Below, piece after piece: positions 9,911 through 21,632 of a stretch of DNA of 64,000 nt; positions within the stretch are counted from its first letter, which is position 1; the number at the start of each line of letters is the position of its first letter. Where the stretch lies: assembly GCF_031143425.1 (NCBI RefSeq), contig NC_090440.1, positions 1,270,055,123 through 1,270,119,122 on the forward strand, in the 5' to 3' direction. The position numbers were made by a program, and so were the translations under genes. The DNA is from Pleurodeles waltl. Taxonomy: Eukaryota > Chordata > Amphibia > Caudata > Salamandridae. The notes under the pieces are model-generated. The model was not told the origin of the DNA and searched no databases. It was given only the letters and a program-made list of their open reading frames with translations.

Positions 9911-12017
9911 CGTCACAATGGTAACTCCGAACATGGCCATGTAACATGTCTAAGATCATGGAATTGTCACCCCAATGCCATTCTGGCATTGGGGAGACAA
10001 TCCCATGATCCCCCAAGTCTCTAGCTCAGACCCGGGTACTGCCAAACTACCTTTCCCGGGGTTTCACTGCAGCTGCTGCTGCTGCCAACCCCTCAGGCAG
10101 GTTTCTGCCCTCCTGGGGTCCAGCCAGGCCTGGCCCAAGAAGGCAGAACAAAGGACTTCCTCAGAGAGAGGGTGTTACACCCTCTCCCTTTGGAAAAAGG
10201 TGTCAGGGCTGGGGAGGAGTAGCCTCCCCCAGCCTCTGGAAATGCTTTGATGGGCACAGATGGTGCCCATCTCTGCATAAGCCAGTCTACACCGGTTCAG
10301 GGATCCCTCAGCCCTGCTCTGGCGCGAAACTGGACAAAGGAAAGGGGAGTGACCACTCCCCTGACCTGCACCTCCCCTGGGAGGTGCCCAGAGCTCCTCC
10401 AGTGTGCTCCAGACCTCTGCCATCTTGGAAACAGAGGTGCTGCTGGCACACTGGACTGCTCTGAGTGGCCAGTGCCAGCAGGTGACGTCAGAGACTCCTT
10501 CTGATAGACTCCTTCAGGTGTTGCTAGCCTATCCTCTCTCCGAAGTAGCCAAACCTAATTTTCTGGCTATTTAGGGTCTCTGCTTTGGGGAATTTCTTAG
10601 ATAACGAATGTAAGAGCTCATCAGAGTTCCTCTGCATCTCTCTCTTCACCTTCTGCCAAGGAATCGACTGCTGACCGGGCTGGAAGCCTGCAAAACTGCA
10701 ACAAAGTAGCAAAGATGACTACTGCGACCTTGTAATGCTGATCCTGCTGCCTTCTCGACTGTTTTCCTGGTGGTGCATGCTGTGGGGGTAGTCTGCCTCC
10801 TCTCTGCACTAGAATCTCCGAAGAAATCTCCTGTGGGTCAACGGAATCTTCCCCCTGCAACCGCAGGCACCAAAGAACTGCATCACCGGTCCTCTGGGTC
10901 TCCTCTCAGCACAACGAGCGAGGTCCCTTGAACTCAGCAACTCTATCCAATTGACTCCCACAGTCCAGTGACTCTTCAGTCCAAGTTTGGTGGAGGTAAG
11001 TCCTTGCCTCCTCACGCTAAACTGCATTGCTGGGAACCGCGTGTTTTGCAGCTACTCCGGCTCCTGTGCACTCTTCCAGGATTTCCTTTGTGCACAGCCA
11101 AGCCTGGGTCCCCGGCACTCTAACCTGCAGTGCACGACCTCCTGAGTTGTCCTCCGGCGTCGTGGGACCCTCTTTTGTGACTTTGGGTGAGCTCCAGTTC
11201 ACTCCACTTTGTAGTGCCTGTTCCGGCACTTCTGCGGGTGCTACTTGCTTCTGAATGGGCTCTTTGCCTTGCTGGATGCCCCCTCTGTCTCCTCACGCAA
11301 TTGGCGACATCCTGGTCCCTCCTGGGCCACAGCAGCATCCAAAAATCCTAACCGCAACCCTTGCAGCTAGCAAGGCTTGTTTGCGGTCTTTCTGCACGGA
11401 AACACTTCTGCACGACTCTTCTCTACGTGAGACATCCGTCCTCCAAAGGAAAAGTTTCTAGCCCTTGTGGTTCTTGCAGAATCTACAGCTTCTACCATCC
11501 AGTGGCAGCTTCTTTGCACACACAGCTGGCATTTCGTGGGCATCTGCCCACTCCCGACTTGATCGTGACTTTTGGACTTGGTCCCCTTGTTCCACAGGTA
11601 CTCTCGTCAGGAAATCCATCGTTGTTGCATTGCTGGTGTTGGTCTTCCTTGCAGAATTCCCCCATCACTACTTCTGTGCTCTTTGGGGAACTTAGGTGCA
11701 CTTTGCACCCACTTTTCAGGGTCTTGGGGTGGGCTATTTTTCTAACCCTCACTGTTTTCTTACAGTCCCAGCGACCCTCTACAAGGTCACATAGGTTTGG
11801 GGTCCATTCGTGGTTCGCATTCCACTTCTAGAGTATATGGTTTGTGTTGCCCCTATCCCTATGTACCCCCATTGCATTCTATTGTGACTATACCTTGTTT
11901 GCACTGTTTTCTATTGCTATTACTGCATATTTTGGTATTGTGTACATATATCTTGTGTATATTTGCTATCCTCATACTGAGGGTACTCACTGAGATACTT
12001 TGGCATATTGTCATAAA

Positions 12018-12023
12018 AATAAA
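12018..12023 (+). terminator. LTR poly(A) signal (5' copy)
   Basis: AATAAA in cataaaaataaagtacc. The 3' LTR copy is at 20258-20263, where it would end the transcript. Confidence 0.55.
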
Positions 12024-12262
12024 GTACCTTTATTTTTAGTATATCTGTATATTATGTTTTTTTATGATATTGTGCATATGACACTAGTGGTACTGTAGGA
12101 GCTTCACTCGTCTCCTAGTTCAGCCTAAGCTGCTCTGATAAGCTACCTTTTCTATCAGCCTGAGCTGCTAGACACCCCTCTACACTAATAAGGGATACCT
12201 GGGCCTGGTGCAAGGTGTAAGTACCCCTTGGTACCCACTACAAGCCAGTCCAGCCTCCTACA

Positions 12263-12290
12263 TTGGTTGTGCAGCGGTTGGATAAGTACT
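12263..12290 (+). promoter_or_regulatory. expected primer-binding-site region
   Basis: The bases right after the 5' LTR (ttggttgtgcagcggttgga) occupy the usual place of a tRNA primer-binding site and contain TGG. I cannot assign a tRNA from memory with confidence. Confidence 0.35.
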
Positions 12291-12535
12291 TTGCAACTAC
12301 TTACCACTTTGTCATATTGTGCTTTTCATAAGAGAAAAATATACAAAACAAGTTCAGTGTATGTACACCTAACCAAAAAGTTTTGCTTTTCTTCTCTCAC
12401 TTCTTTGCTAAGTGCTGAAAAGTACCTCTAAAACTTTCCAAAAGTTCTTAAAAAGTTTTACAAGTTTTTTTTCTGTTCTTTAAAAAGTTCTAAAAACGTT
12501 TTCTTTCTTTTTCTGTCCCTTAAACACTTTCTATA

Positions 12536-14060
12536 ATGTCTGGCACAGGTCAAACTGTTGATCTGACCAAACTTGCTTATGATCACCTTAGCTGGAAAGG
12601 AGCAAGGAGTCTCTGCATTGAAAGAGGTTAAGGGGTAGGAAAGAATCCCTCTAGAGAACTATTGGTTAATATCCTCATTGAACAAGATAAGACCTTAGTT
12701 AGCACTTCTGTTGAGAAATTAGCTGATGGTTCCCAATCTGACCCTGGGGCACCCCTAGCAAAAGATTTAGAAGGGAACCTTCCCAACCTGCCCATTTGCA
12801 GGCCACCTAGCATAGCTGGTACTGATGTAAATTCACATCACTGTAAGAGTGTTACTTCTCATCATAGTAGGAGTGTTACTTCGGTAGGCCAGAATGTTAG
12901 AGTGCCATCTGTTAGGGACAGGTCTCCCTCTATTCATTCTCACCATACTTCTGTGTCAAGGCATGCCCCACCCACCCACCCTGATGACAGAGTGTTAGAA
13001 AGGGAGCTCAATAGATTAAGAGTGGAAGAATCCAGACTGAAGCTCAAGAAGCAACAGCTGGATTTAGATAAGCAAGCCTTTGATTTAGAAAAAGAAAGAC
13101 AGAGGTTGGGGTTAGGACCCCATGGTGGCAGCAGAAGTATTCCAAATAGTCATCCTGCAAAAGAGCATGATTCTAGGAATCTGCACAAGATGGTTACCCC
13201 TTACAAGGAGGGGGGTGACATTAACAAGTGGTTTGCTGTACTTGAGAGGGCCTGTGTTGTACAGGAGGTCCCTCAAAGGCAGTGGGCTGCTATCCTATGG
13301 CTATCTTTCAGTGGAAAGGGTAGGGATAGGCTCCTTACAGTTAAAGAAAGTGATGCCAATAATTTTACAGTTCTTAAGAATGCACTCCTTGATGGTTATG
13401 GCTTAACCACTGAACAGTACAGGATGAAGTTCAGAGAAACCAAAAAGGAGTCTTCACAAGACTGGGTAGACTTTGTTGACCATTCAGTGAAGGCCTTGGA
13501 GGGGTGGTTACATGGCAGTAAAGTTTCTGACTATGAAAGCCTGTATAACTTAATCCTGAGAGAGCATATTCTTAATAATTGTTTGTCTGATTTGTTACAC
13601 CAGTACCTGGTAGACTCTGATCTGACCTCTCCCCAAGAATTGGGAAAGAAGGCAGAGAAATGGGTCAGAAAAAAGGTGAACAGAAAAGTTCATACAGAGG
13701 GTGACAAGGATGGCAAGAAGAAGGATGGTAAGTCTTCTGACAAGGGTGGGGACAAATCTTTAAATGAGTCTTCATCAGGCCCACAAAAACACTCTGGTGT
13801 GGGTGTTGGGCCCAAATCCTCTTCAAATCAAAACAAAGAAAAGAAACCATGGTGCTATTTATGTAAAATAAAAGGCCATTGGACAACAGATCCCAGTTGT
13901 CCAAAGAAAAGCACCAAGCCTCCTACCACTACAACCCCTGCTGCTACACCTAGTGCCCCTAGTAATAGCAGTGGTGGTGGGAGCAAACCTACTAATAGCC
14001 AATCCAAGGGAGTAGCTGGGCTCACTTTTGGTAACTTAGTTGGGGTTGGTCTTGTTAAGG
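12536..14060 (+). pseudogene. gag: gag region of the nested LTR element
   Basis: The natural start is probably ATG 12536, but an in-frame TAA at 12629-12631 cuts it after 31 codons; the frame then stays open well past gag. Visible parts are a Glu/Lys/Leu-rich coiled coil at ~12983-13112 (ESRLKLKKQQLDLDKQAF), a capsid-like helical region at ~13190-13690 (GDINKWFAVLERA), a Lys-rich linker and a CCHC-type zinc knuckle at 13853-13900. The knuckle spacing is C-x2-C-x4-H-x6-C, two residues longer at the end than the usual C-x2-C-x4-H-x4-C. Gag would package the element RNA into particles. Confidence 0.8.
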
Positions 14061-14099
14061 AGACCACAGAGGCTGTGTTAGTCTCTAAGGGGGCTATTG

Positions 14100-14500
14100 A
14101 TTTAGCCACCTTGGTTGCTTGTCCTCTTAATATGGATAAGTACAAGCAACTACCCCTAATAAATTGTGTTGAGGTTCAGGCCTACAGGGACACAGGTGCC
14201 AGTGTTACAATGGTAATAGAGAAACTGGTCCACCCTGAACAACACCTACTTGGTCACCAGTACCAAGTAACTGATGCTCATAACAACACTCTTAGCCGCC
14301 CCATGGCTGTTGTGAATCTCAACTGGGGGGGGGTTACTGGTCCAAAGAAAGTTGTGGTTGCCTCAGATTTACCTGTAGACTGTCTACTAGGGAACAATTT
14401 AGAGACATCAGCTTGGGCAGAAGTGGAGTTGGAGGCTCATGCAGCAATGCTGGCCATTCCAGGGCATATCTTTGCTTTGACCAGGGCTCAGGCCAAAAAG
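14100..14500 (+). pseudogene. pol: aspartic protease region of pol
   Basis: In frame with gag. The active-site motif Asp-Thr-Gly-Ala-Ser is at 14189-14203, and the family's hydrophobic-Leu-Gly element (DCLLGNN) follows near 14380-14400. It would mature the Gag-Pol polyprotein. This part itself shows no break; upstream and downstream lesions silence the copy. Confidence 0.8.
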
Positions 14501-14739
14501 CAAAAAGGACAGGTTGACTTGGATCCTGGAAGAATGGACCACGTGCTCCCTAAAGCTAGGGTTAGTAAAGGTAAAACACTACCTACTATCCCTCCCTCTA
14601 CAGTGGATTCAACTTCTGAGGAAGAAGAATTTCCACCCTGTGCAGAACCTACACCAGAGGAGCTGGAAGCAGACACTGCTGAGCTTTTGGGTGAAGGGGG
14701 GCCTGCCAGGGAGGAGCTGAGTGTGGCACAGCATACCTG

Positions 14740-16001
14740 TCCCACACTAGAGGGTCTAAGGCAGCAAGCTGTCAGACAAGCAAATGGGGATGTCAGTGAC
14801 TCTCACAGAGTTTACTGGGAGGATAACCTTTTGTATACTGAAGCAAGGGATCCAAAACCTGGAGCTGCCAGGAGATTAGTGATTCCTCAGGAATACAGAA
14901 AGTTCCTCCTAACTCTAGCCCACGACATTCCCTTAGCTGGACATGTGGGGCAAATGAAAACTTGGGACAGGCTTGTCCCCTTGTTTCATTGGCCTAGAAT
15001 GTCAGAGGACACAAAGGAATTTTGTAAGTCATGTGAAACCTGTCAAGCCAGTGGAAAGACAGGTGGCACCCCAAAGGCACCCCTTATTCCACTACCAGTG
15101 GTTGGGGTTCCCTTTGAAAGGGTAGGGGTTGACATAGTTGGCCCCCTTGACCCTCCTACTGCTTCAGGCAATAGGTTTATCTTGGTGGTAGTGGACCATG
15201 CCACCAGATATCCTGAAGCAATTCCTCTAAGGACCACTACAGCTCCTGCAGTGGCAAAGGCCCTCCTGGGAATCTTCCAGGGTGGGCTTTCCAAAAGAGG
15301 TGGTATCAGACAGGGGAAGCAATTTCATGTCTCCTTACTTAAAGGCCATGTGGAAGGAATGTGGTGTAGCATACAAGTTCACCACACCCTATCATCTACA
15401 AACAAATGGGCTGGTTGAGAGGTTTAATAAAACTCTCAAAGGAATGATAATGGGACTCCCTGACAAACTCCGCAGGAGATGGGATGTCCTGTTACCTTGC
15501 CTCCTTTTTGCTTACAGGGAGGTACCCCAGAAAGGAGTGGGCTTCAGCCCCTTTGAACTCCTATTTGGACACCCTGTGAGAGGTCCTCTAACACTTGTGA
15601 AGGAGGGTTGGGAAGAACCTTTAAAAACTCCTAAGCAAGACATAGTGGACTATGTACTTGGCCTAAGATCTAGAATGGCTGAGTACATGAAAAAGGCCAG
15701 TAAAAACCTTCAGGCCAGCCAAGAGCTCCAAAAGCAATGGCATGACCAGAAGGCTGTTTTGGTTCAGTACTAACCAGGGCAGAAAGTGTGGGTCTTGAGC
15801 CTGTGGCGCCAAGAGCACTCCAAGACAAATGGAGTGGACCCCACATTATTGTTGAAAAAAAAGGGTGAAGTCACCTACTTAGTTGACTTAGGCACTGCCA
15901 GGAGTCCCCTTAGGGTGCTCCATGTCTATCGCCTGAAACCCTACTATGACAGGGCTTATCTCACCCTGCTCATGGCAACATATGAGGGACAGGAAGAATA
16001 G
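14740..16001 (+). pseudogene. pol: integrase region of pol, placed upstream of RT
   Basis: The HHCC zinc-binding domain has His at 14921 and 14942 and Cys at 15023 and 15032. The DDE core follows: Asp (GVDIVGP, 15131), Asp (SDRGSNF, 15309) and Glu (LVERFNKTLK, 15417). The frame shifts by one base at about 15281, where an extra G fits. It is then cut by TAA at 15771 and TAG at 15999. A GPY/F-like motif (KWSGPHIIV) sits in a shifted frame near 15830-15855, bracketed by compensating indels, one in an A run. Integrase would insert element cDNA into host DNA. Confidence 0.85.
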
Positions 16002-17100
16002 AGTGACCCTCTCCCTGATCTCTTCTCTTCCACAGAACAGGATGCTCTAGTGGAAGGTGTAGTACTAGCAGATTGTCTTACTGCTGAGCAGAAAGACCAC
16101 TGCATAAATCTCCTGGGTCAGTTTTCTGAACTCTTTTCTACCGTGCCAGGCACCACTTCTTGGTGTGAGCACACTATAGATACTGGAGACAGCTTGCCTG
16201 TCAAAAGTAAGATCTATAGGCAGCTTGACAATGTCAGAGACTGCATAAAACAAGAGGTGCAGAAAATGCTTGAACTGGGAGTGGTTGAGCACTCTGAAAG
16301 TCCATGGGCCTCTCCTGTGGTACTTGTACCAAAACCTCATTCCAAAGATGGTAAAAGGGAAATTAGATTTTGTGTTGACTACAGAGGTCTCAACCAGGTA
16401 ACCAAAACTGATGCTCACCCTATACCCAGGGCAGATGAGCTAATAGATGCACTGGCATCTGCCAAGTATCTAAGCACCTTTGATTTGACTGCAGGGTATT
16501 GGCAGATCAAGTTATCAGAGGATGCAAAAGCAAAAACTGCATTTTCAACCATTGGAGGCCATTACCAATTCACAGTAATGCCTTTTGGATTGAAAAATGC
16601 ACCTGCCACTTTTCAAAGGTTGGTGAACACAGTCCTGCAAGGGCTGGAAGCTTTTAGTGCAGCATATCTAGATGATATAGCTGTCTTTAGCTCCAGCTGG
16701 GATGATCACCTGGTCCACCTATGTAAAGTTTTGGAGGCCCTGCAAAAGGCAGGCCTCACTATCAAGGCTTCAAAGTGCCAGATAGGGCAGGGGAAAGTGG
16801 TTTATCTGGGACACCTTGTAGGTGGGGAACAGATTGCACCACTTCAGGGGAAAATCCAAACTATTATAGATTGGGTTCCCCCTACAACTCAGACTCAGGT
16901 GAGAGCCTTTTTAGGCCTCACTGGGTACTACAGGAGGTTCATAAAGAACTATGGCTCCATAGCAGCCCCTCTTAATGACCTCACATCTAAGAAAATGCCT
17001 AAAAAGGTATTATGGACAGCAAACTGTCAGAAAGCTTTTGAGGAGCTGAAGCAGGCCATGTGCCCTGCACCTGTCCTGAAAAGCCCGTTACTCCAAAAAA
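16002..17100 (+). pseudogene. pol: reverse transcriptase region of pol
   Basis: Continues in the integrase frame after the TAG at 15999. Family motifs in order are FCVDYRGLNQVT, FDLTAGYWQIKL, MPFGLKNAPATFQR and the catalytic Tyr-Leu-Asp-Asp at 16665-16676, then the thumb/connection (LGLTGYYRRFIKNYGSIAAPL). The catalytic Asp pair is intact. The frame is lost in an A run at about 17094-17100, just before RNase H. It would copy element RNA into cDNA. Confidence 0.88.
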
Positions 17101-17502
17101 TTCATTGTCCAAACTGATGCATCTGAATTATGGGTAGGGGCAGTCTTATCACAACTTAATTCTGAGGGCCAGGATCAACCTGTTGCTTTTATCAGCAGGA
17201 GGTTGACCCCTAGAGAAAAGCGTTGGTCTGCCATAGAGAGGGAGGCCTTTGCTGTGGTCTGGGCACTGAAGAAGTTGAGGCCATACCTGTTTGGCACTCA
17301 CTTCATTGTTCAGACATACCACAAACCTCTACTTTGGCTAAAACAAATGAAAGGTGAAAATAATAAATTGTTGAGGTGGTCCATATCCCTACAGGGAATG
17401 GACTATACAGTGGAACATAGACCTGGGAGTACCCACTCCAATGCAGATGGACTCTCCAGATATTTCCACTTAGACAATGAAGACTCATCAGGTCATGGCT
17501 AG
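17101..17502 (+). pseudogene. pol: RNase H region of pol
   Basis: Starts in a new frame after the A-run break and is open to TAG at 17500. It has the first acidic motif (TDAS, ~17113), the Glu helix (AIEREAFAVVWALKKL), and the C-terminal HRPG..N.ADGLSR block. The usual TDH motif reads TYH at 17314-17322, so the third acidic residue is Tyr. No chromodomain follows; the reading frame stops ~30 bases before the 3' LTR. Confidence 0.82.
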
Positions 17503-17507
17503 TCTTA

Positions 17508-17533
17508 TTGTCCTTCGTTTGGGGGGGGGGTTG
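17508..17533 (+). promoter_or_regulatory. G-rich tract at the polypurine-tract position
   Basis: A run of about 13 G residues ends two to three bases before the 3' LTR, where the plus-strand primer normally lies. The tract is less A-rich than usual, so the assignment rests on position. Confidence 0.5.
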
Positions 17534-20502
17534 TGTAGGAAAGTACCATCTTGCCTGGCATGTTACCCCCATATTTCACTGTATATATGTTGTTTTAGTT
17601 GTATGTGTCACTGGGACCCTGCCAGCCAGGGCCCCAGTGCTCATAAGTGTGCCCTGTATGTGTTACCTGTGTTATGACTAACTGTCTCACTGAGGCTCTG
17701 CTATCCAGAACCTCAGTGGTTATGCTCTCTCATTTCTTTCCAAATTGTCACTAACAGGCTAGTGACCAATTTCACCAATTTCCATTGGCATACTGGAACA
17801 CCCTTATAATTCCCCAGTACGTGGTACTGAGGTACCCAGGGTATTGGGGTTCCAGGAGATCCCTATGGGCTGCAGCATTTCTTGTGCCACCCATAGGGAG
17901 ATCTGACAATTCTTACACAGGCCTGCCAGTGCAGCCTGAGTGAAATAACGTCCACGTTATTTCACAGCCATTTACCACTGCACTTAAGTAACTTATAAGT
18001 CACCTATATGTCTAACCTTTACCTGGTAAAGGTTGGGTGCTAAGTTACTTAGTGTGTGGGCACCCTGGCACTAGCCAAGGTGCTCCCACATTGTTCAGGG
18101 CAAATTCCCCTGACTTTTTGAGTGCAGGGACACCATTACATGTGTGCACTATACATATGTCACGACATATGTATAGCGTCACAATGGTAACTCCGAACAT
18201 GGCCATGTAATATGTCTAAGATCATGGAACTGTCACCCCAATGCCATTCTGGCATTGGGGAGACAATTCCATGATCCCAGAGTCTCTAGCTCAGACCCGG
18301 GTACTGCCAAACTACCTTTCCCGGGGTTTTACTGCAGCTGCTGCTGCTGCCAACCCCTCAGACAGGTTTCTGCCCTCCTGGGGTCCAGCCAGGCCTGGCC
18401 CAAGAAGGTAGAACAAAGGACTTCCTCAGAGAGAGGGTGTTACACCCTCTCCCTTTGGAAAAAGGTGTCAGGGCTGGGGAGGAGTAGCCTCCCCCAGCCT
18501 CTGGAAATGCTTTGAAGGGCACAGATGGTGCCCATCTCTGCATAAGCCAGTCTACACCATTTCAGGGATCCCTCAGCCCTGCTCTGGCGCGAAACTGGAC
18601 AAAGGAAAGGGGAGTGACCACTCCCCTGACCTGCACCTCCCCTGGGAGGTTTCCAGAGCTCCTCCAGTGTGCTCCAGACCTCTGCCATCTTGGAAACAGA
18701 GGTGCTGCTGGCACACTGGACTGCTCTGAGTGGCCAGTGCCAGCAGGTGACGTCAGAGACTCCTTCTGATAGGCTCCTTCAGGTGTTGCTAGCCTATCCT
18801 CTCTCCTAAGTAGCCAAACCTCCTTTTCTGGCTATTTAGGGTCTCTGCTTTTGGGAATTCCTTAGATAACGAATGCAAGAGCTCATCAGAGTTCCTCTGC
18901 ATCTCTCTCTTCACCTTCTGCCAAGGAATCGACTGCTGACCGCGCTGGAAGCCTGCAAAACTGCAACAAAGTAGCAAAGACAACTACTGCAACCTTGTAA
19001 CGCTGATCCTGCCACCTTCTCAACTGTTTTCCTGGTGGTGCATGCTGTGGGGCTAGTCTGCCTCCTCTCTGCACTAGAAGCTCCAAAGAAATCTCCCGTG
19101 GGTTGACGGAATCTTCCCCCTGCAACCGCAGGCACCAAAGAACTGCATCACCGGTCCTCTGGGTCTCCTCTCAGCACGACGAGCGAGGTCCCTTGAACTC
19201 AGCAACTCTGTCCAAGTGACTCCCACAGTCCAGTGACTCTTCAGTCCAAGTTTGGTTTAGGTAAGTCCTTGCCTCCCCACGCTAGACTGCATTGCTGGGA
19301 ACCGCGTGTTTTGCAGCTACTCCGGCTCCTGTGCACTCTTCCAGGATTTCCTTTGTGCACAGCCAAGCCTGGGTCCCCGGCACTCTAACCTGCAGTGCAC
19401 GACCTCCTGAGTTGTCCTCTGGCGTCGTGGGACCCTCTTTTGTGACTTCGGGTGAGCTCCGGTTCACTCCACTTCATAGTGCCTGCTCCGGCACTTCTGC
19501 GGTACTGCTTGCTTCTGAGTGGGCTGTTTGTCTTGCTGGATGCCCCCTCTGTCTCCTCACACAATTGGCGACATCCTGGTCCCTCCTGGGCCACAGCAGC
19601 ATCCAAAAACCCTAACCACAACCCTTGCAGCTAGCAAGGCTTGTTTGCAGTCTTTCTCTTCACGACGTGGGACATCCATCCTCCAAAGGGGAAGTTTCTA
19701 GCCCTTGTCGTTCTTGCAGAATCCACAGCTTCTACCATCCAGTGGCAGCTTCTTTGCACCCACAGCTGGCATTTCCTGGGCATCTGCCCACTCCCGACTT
19801 GTTCGTGACTTTTGGACTTGGTCCCCTTGTTCCACAGGTACTCTCGTCAGGAAATCCATTGTTGTTGCATTGCTGGTGTTGGTCTTCCTTGCAGAATTCC
19901 CCTATCACTACTTCTGTGCTCTTTGGGAAACTTAGGTGCACTTTGCACCCACTTTTCAGGGTCTTGGGGTGGGCTATTTTTCTAACCCTCACTGGTTTCT
20001 TACAGACCCAGAGACCCTCTACAAGGTCACATAGGTTTGGGGTCCATTCGTGGTTCGCATTCCACTTCTAGAGTATATGGTTTGTGTTGCCTCTATCCCT
20101 ATGTGCCCCCATTGCATTCTATTGTGACTATACCTTGTTTGCACTGTTTTCTATTGCTATTACTGCATATTTTGGTATTGTGTACATATATCTTGTGTAT
20201 ATTTGCTATCCTCATACTGAGGGTACTCACTGAGATACTTTGGCATATTGTCATAAAAATAAAGTACCTTTATTTTTAGTATATCTGTGTATTGTGTTTT
20301 CTTATGATATTGTGCATATGACACTAGTGGTACTGTAGGAGCTTCACTCGTCTCCTAGTTCAGCCTAAGCTGCTCTGCGAAGCTACCTTTTCTATCAACC
20401 TGAGCTGCTAGACACCCCTCTACACTAATAAGGGATACCCGGGCCTGGTGCAAGGTGTAAGTACCCCTTGGTACCCACTACAAGCCAGTCCAGCCTCCTA
20501 CA
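17534..20502 (+). repeat. 3' LTR (2969 bp)
   Basis: Same ends and layout as the 5' LTR. It is ~26 bp shorter, mainly through a deletion near 19660, and has scattered substitutions. The poly(A) signal is at 20258-20263. Confidence 0.92.
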
Positions 20503-20745
20503 GCAACCCACCCACTGTAGAGACTTGAGAGACTGTGGCCTTGCACTCACCAGGATGGCACAGTGGGCAACCCACCCACTGGAGAGACTTGAGAGACTGT
20601 GGCTTTGCACTCCCCAGGATGGCACAGTGGGAAACCCACCCACTGTAGAGACTTGAGAGACTGTGGCTTTGCACTCCCCAGGATGGCACAGTGGGCAACC
20701 CACCCACTGTAGAGACTTGTGAGACTGTGGCTTTGCACTCCCCAG
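20503..20745 (+). repeat. 64-bp subterminal array, right part (E1)
   Basis: The array resumes after the target duplication gcaac and holds nearly four more units. It leads into the conserved right tail (gaggtgcccccccttccctt) shared by E2 and E3. Confidence 0.85.
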
Positions 20746-21235
20746 GCTACATCAATGGGCATGGAGCCCCATCGTGGATCTGGCTTCGCATTCATCTGGC
20801 TGAGGTGCCCCCCCTTCCCTTCCCCCTGAGGTGCCTGTAGTATTTCGATCTGATGCCCAGGCAGTGTTCTCTCCGATAGTGGTCAGGTATCGTTTGTGGG
20901 CCTCGCCCATGCATTTTTGGACTGTTGGTGCACGGACATTGTTGTGTACATATCTGCACTACTTCTCGTATTGTATTGTATATATAATTATGAGTGATTT
21001 TGAAAAATATATCTGTATATTTTTTTATGACATGTATATTGGCACATTATAATGTTTGACCGAATTTCGCATTGTCTATTCATTCTTCCGGGGGTATTGT
21101 GGGTTGTTACTGTGATTTTTTGTGAATGCATTGGTGTGTATGTTGTAATATGCGAGGGTGGGGGTGGGGGTGTTTGGTGGGTGTCCCCCTAACTTTTGCC
21201 TCTCCCCTCCCCCGTGTCGTAGGTGCAGTACTCAC
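20746..21235 (+). other. conserved right tail of E1, 5' part of transposase intron 1
   Basis: This ~490-bp stretch holds no gene. It is alignable with E2 35291-35759, E3 63030-63492 and E4 44440-44852, and lies between the subterminal array and the first transposase exon. On the minus strand it starts with the donor gtgagtactgcacc. Confidence 0.6.
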
Positions 21236-21318
21236 CGGTGTCTTCGGCGCCTACGTAGCTGTTGGTCGTAGAGGAGCAGAAAGACAAGGGCAGGGAGTAT
21301 TTGTAATTCCGGCTCCAT
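21236..21318 (-). CDS. first coding exon of the E1 Harbinger transposase
   Basis: The ATG at 21318 has a full Kozak context (gccaccatgg). Its 27 codons read MEPELQILPALVFLLLYDQQ followed by an Arg-rich end, then two bases, then the donor gtgagt. Joining to the acceptor at 4161 restores the frame as ...HR-R-HRQLGHMRRW. The exon is 83 nt in E1, E2 and both E4 arms and 71 nt in E3, with the MEPEL start and phase-2 end each time. A hydrophobic LLLY followed by basic residues resembles the HARBI1 N-terminus. The implied intron is 17,074 bp in E1 (5.8 kb without the LTR element) and contains all of mybB antisense. No transcript is available, so the splice is inferred from conservation. Confidence 0.8.
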
Positions 21319-21632
21319 GGTGGCCTCCTTCCTCGTGGGATGTGTTCAGGTGAGCGTTTTCCCATTGCAAAAGCTGTTTCCGCCGTGTTTTTATCCACGG
21401 TGAATCCGCCCCGGAAAAGGTGGCGCATTGGCGGGTTGTAATAGTGTGGGCGGTACATTGTCTCCCGCCTGTCTGTTGGCGGTAACCGCCGCACTGCTTG
21501 TCTGTACCGCTGTGGCGGGCGGTGTGTTAAAGTGGCTGTCTTTGTTGGTGGTTTCCGCCAGGGTCATAATTCCCTTTTTTTGTCCGCCGGCCTGTTTGCG
21601 GTATTTCCGCAGCTTTAACACCGTCAGCCAGG

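Larger units (their letters stand above)
9268..12262 (+). repeat. 5' LTR (2995 bp)
   Basis: Runs from TGTAGG to CCTACA, a 6-bp terminal inverted repeat. It holds a perfect 28-bp palindrome at 9883-9910, an 11-bp-arm hairpin at about 9971-9995 (ccccaatgcca/tggcattgggg), and AATAAA at 12018-12023. The short ORFs inside are not conserved as proteins. Confidence 0.92.
9268..20502 (+). mobile_element. Ty3/Gypsy LTR retrotransposon of Gmr1-like gene order, nested in E1
   Basis: Two ~3 kb LTRs begin TGTAGGAAAGTACC and end CAGCCTCCTACA. A 5-bp duplication, gcaac, lies at 9263-9267 and 20503-20507. Internal order is gag (coiled coil, capsid-like, zinc knuckle), aspartic protease, integrase, reverse transcriptase, RNase H. 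Integrase before reverse transcriptase is the Gmr1-like arrangement within Ty3/Gypsy. The LTRs are near-identical by eye apart from a ~26-bp length difference, so insertion is recent relative to E1. The internal frame has at least three stops and several indels, so this copy is not autonomous. Confidence 0.93.

Noticed and set aside
10093..11831. Short ORFs within the LTRs (up to 156 codons), seen in both LTR copies
   Set aside because: Their presence in both LTRs follows from LTR identity. They lack a known domain and are not kept in the older LTR relative at 49078.
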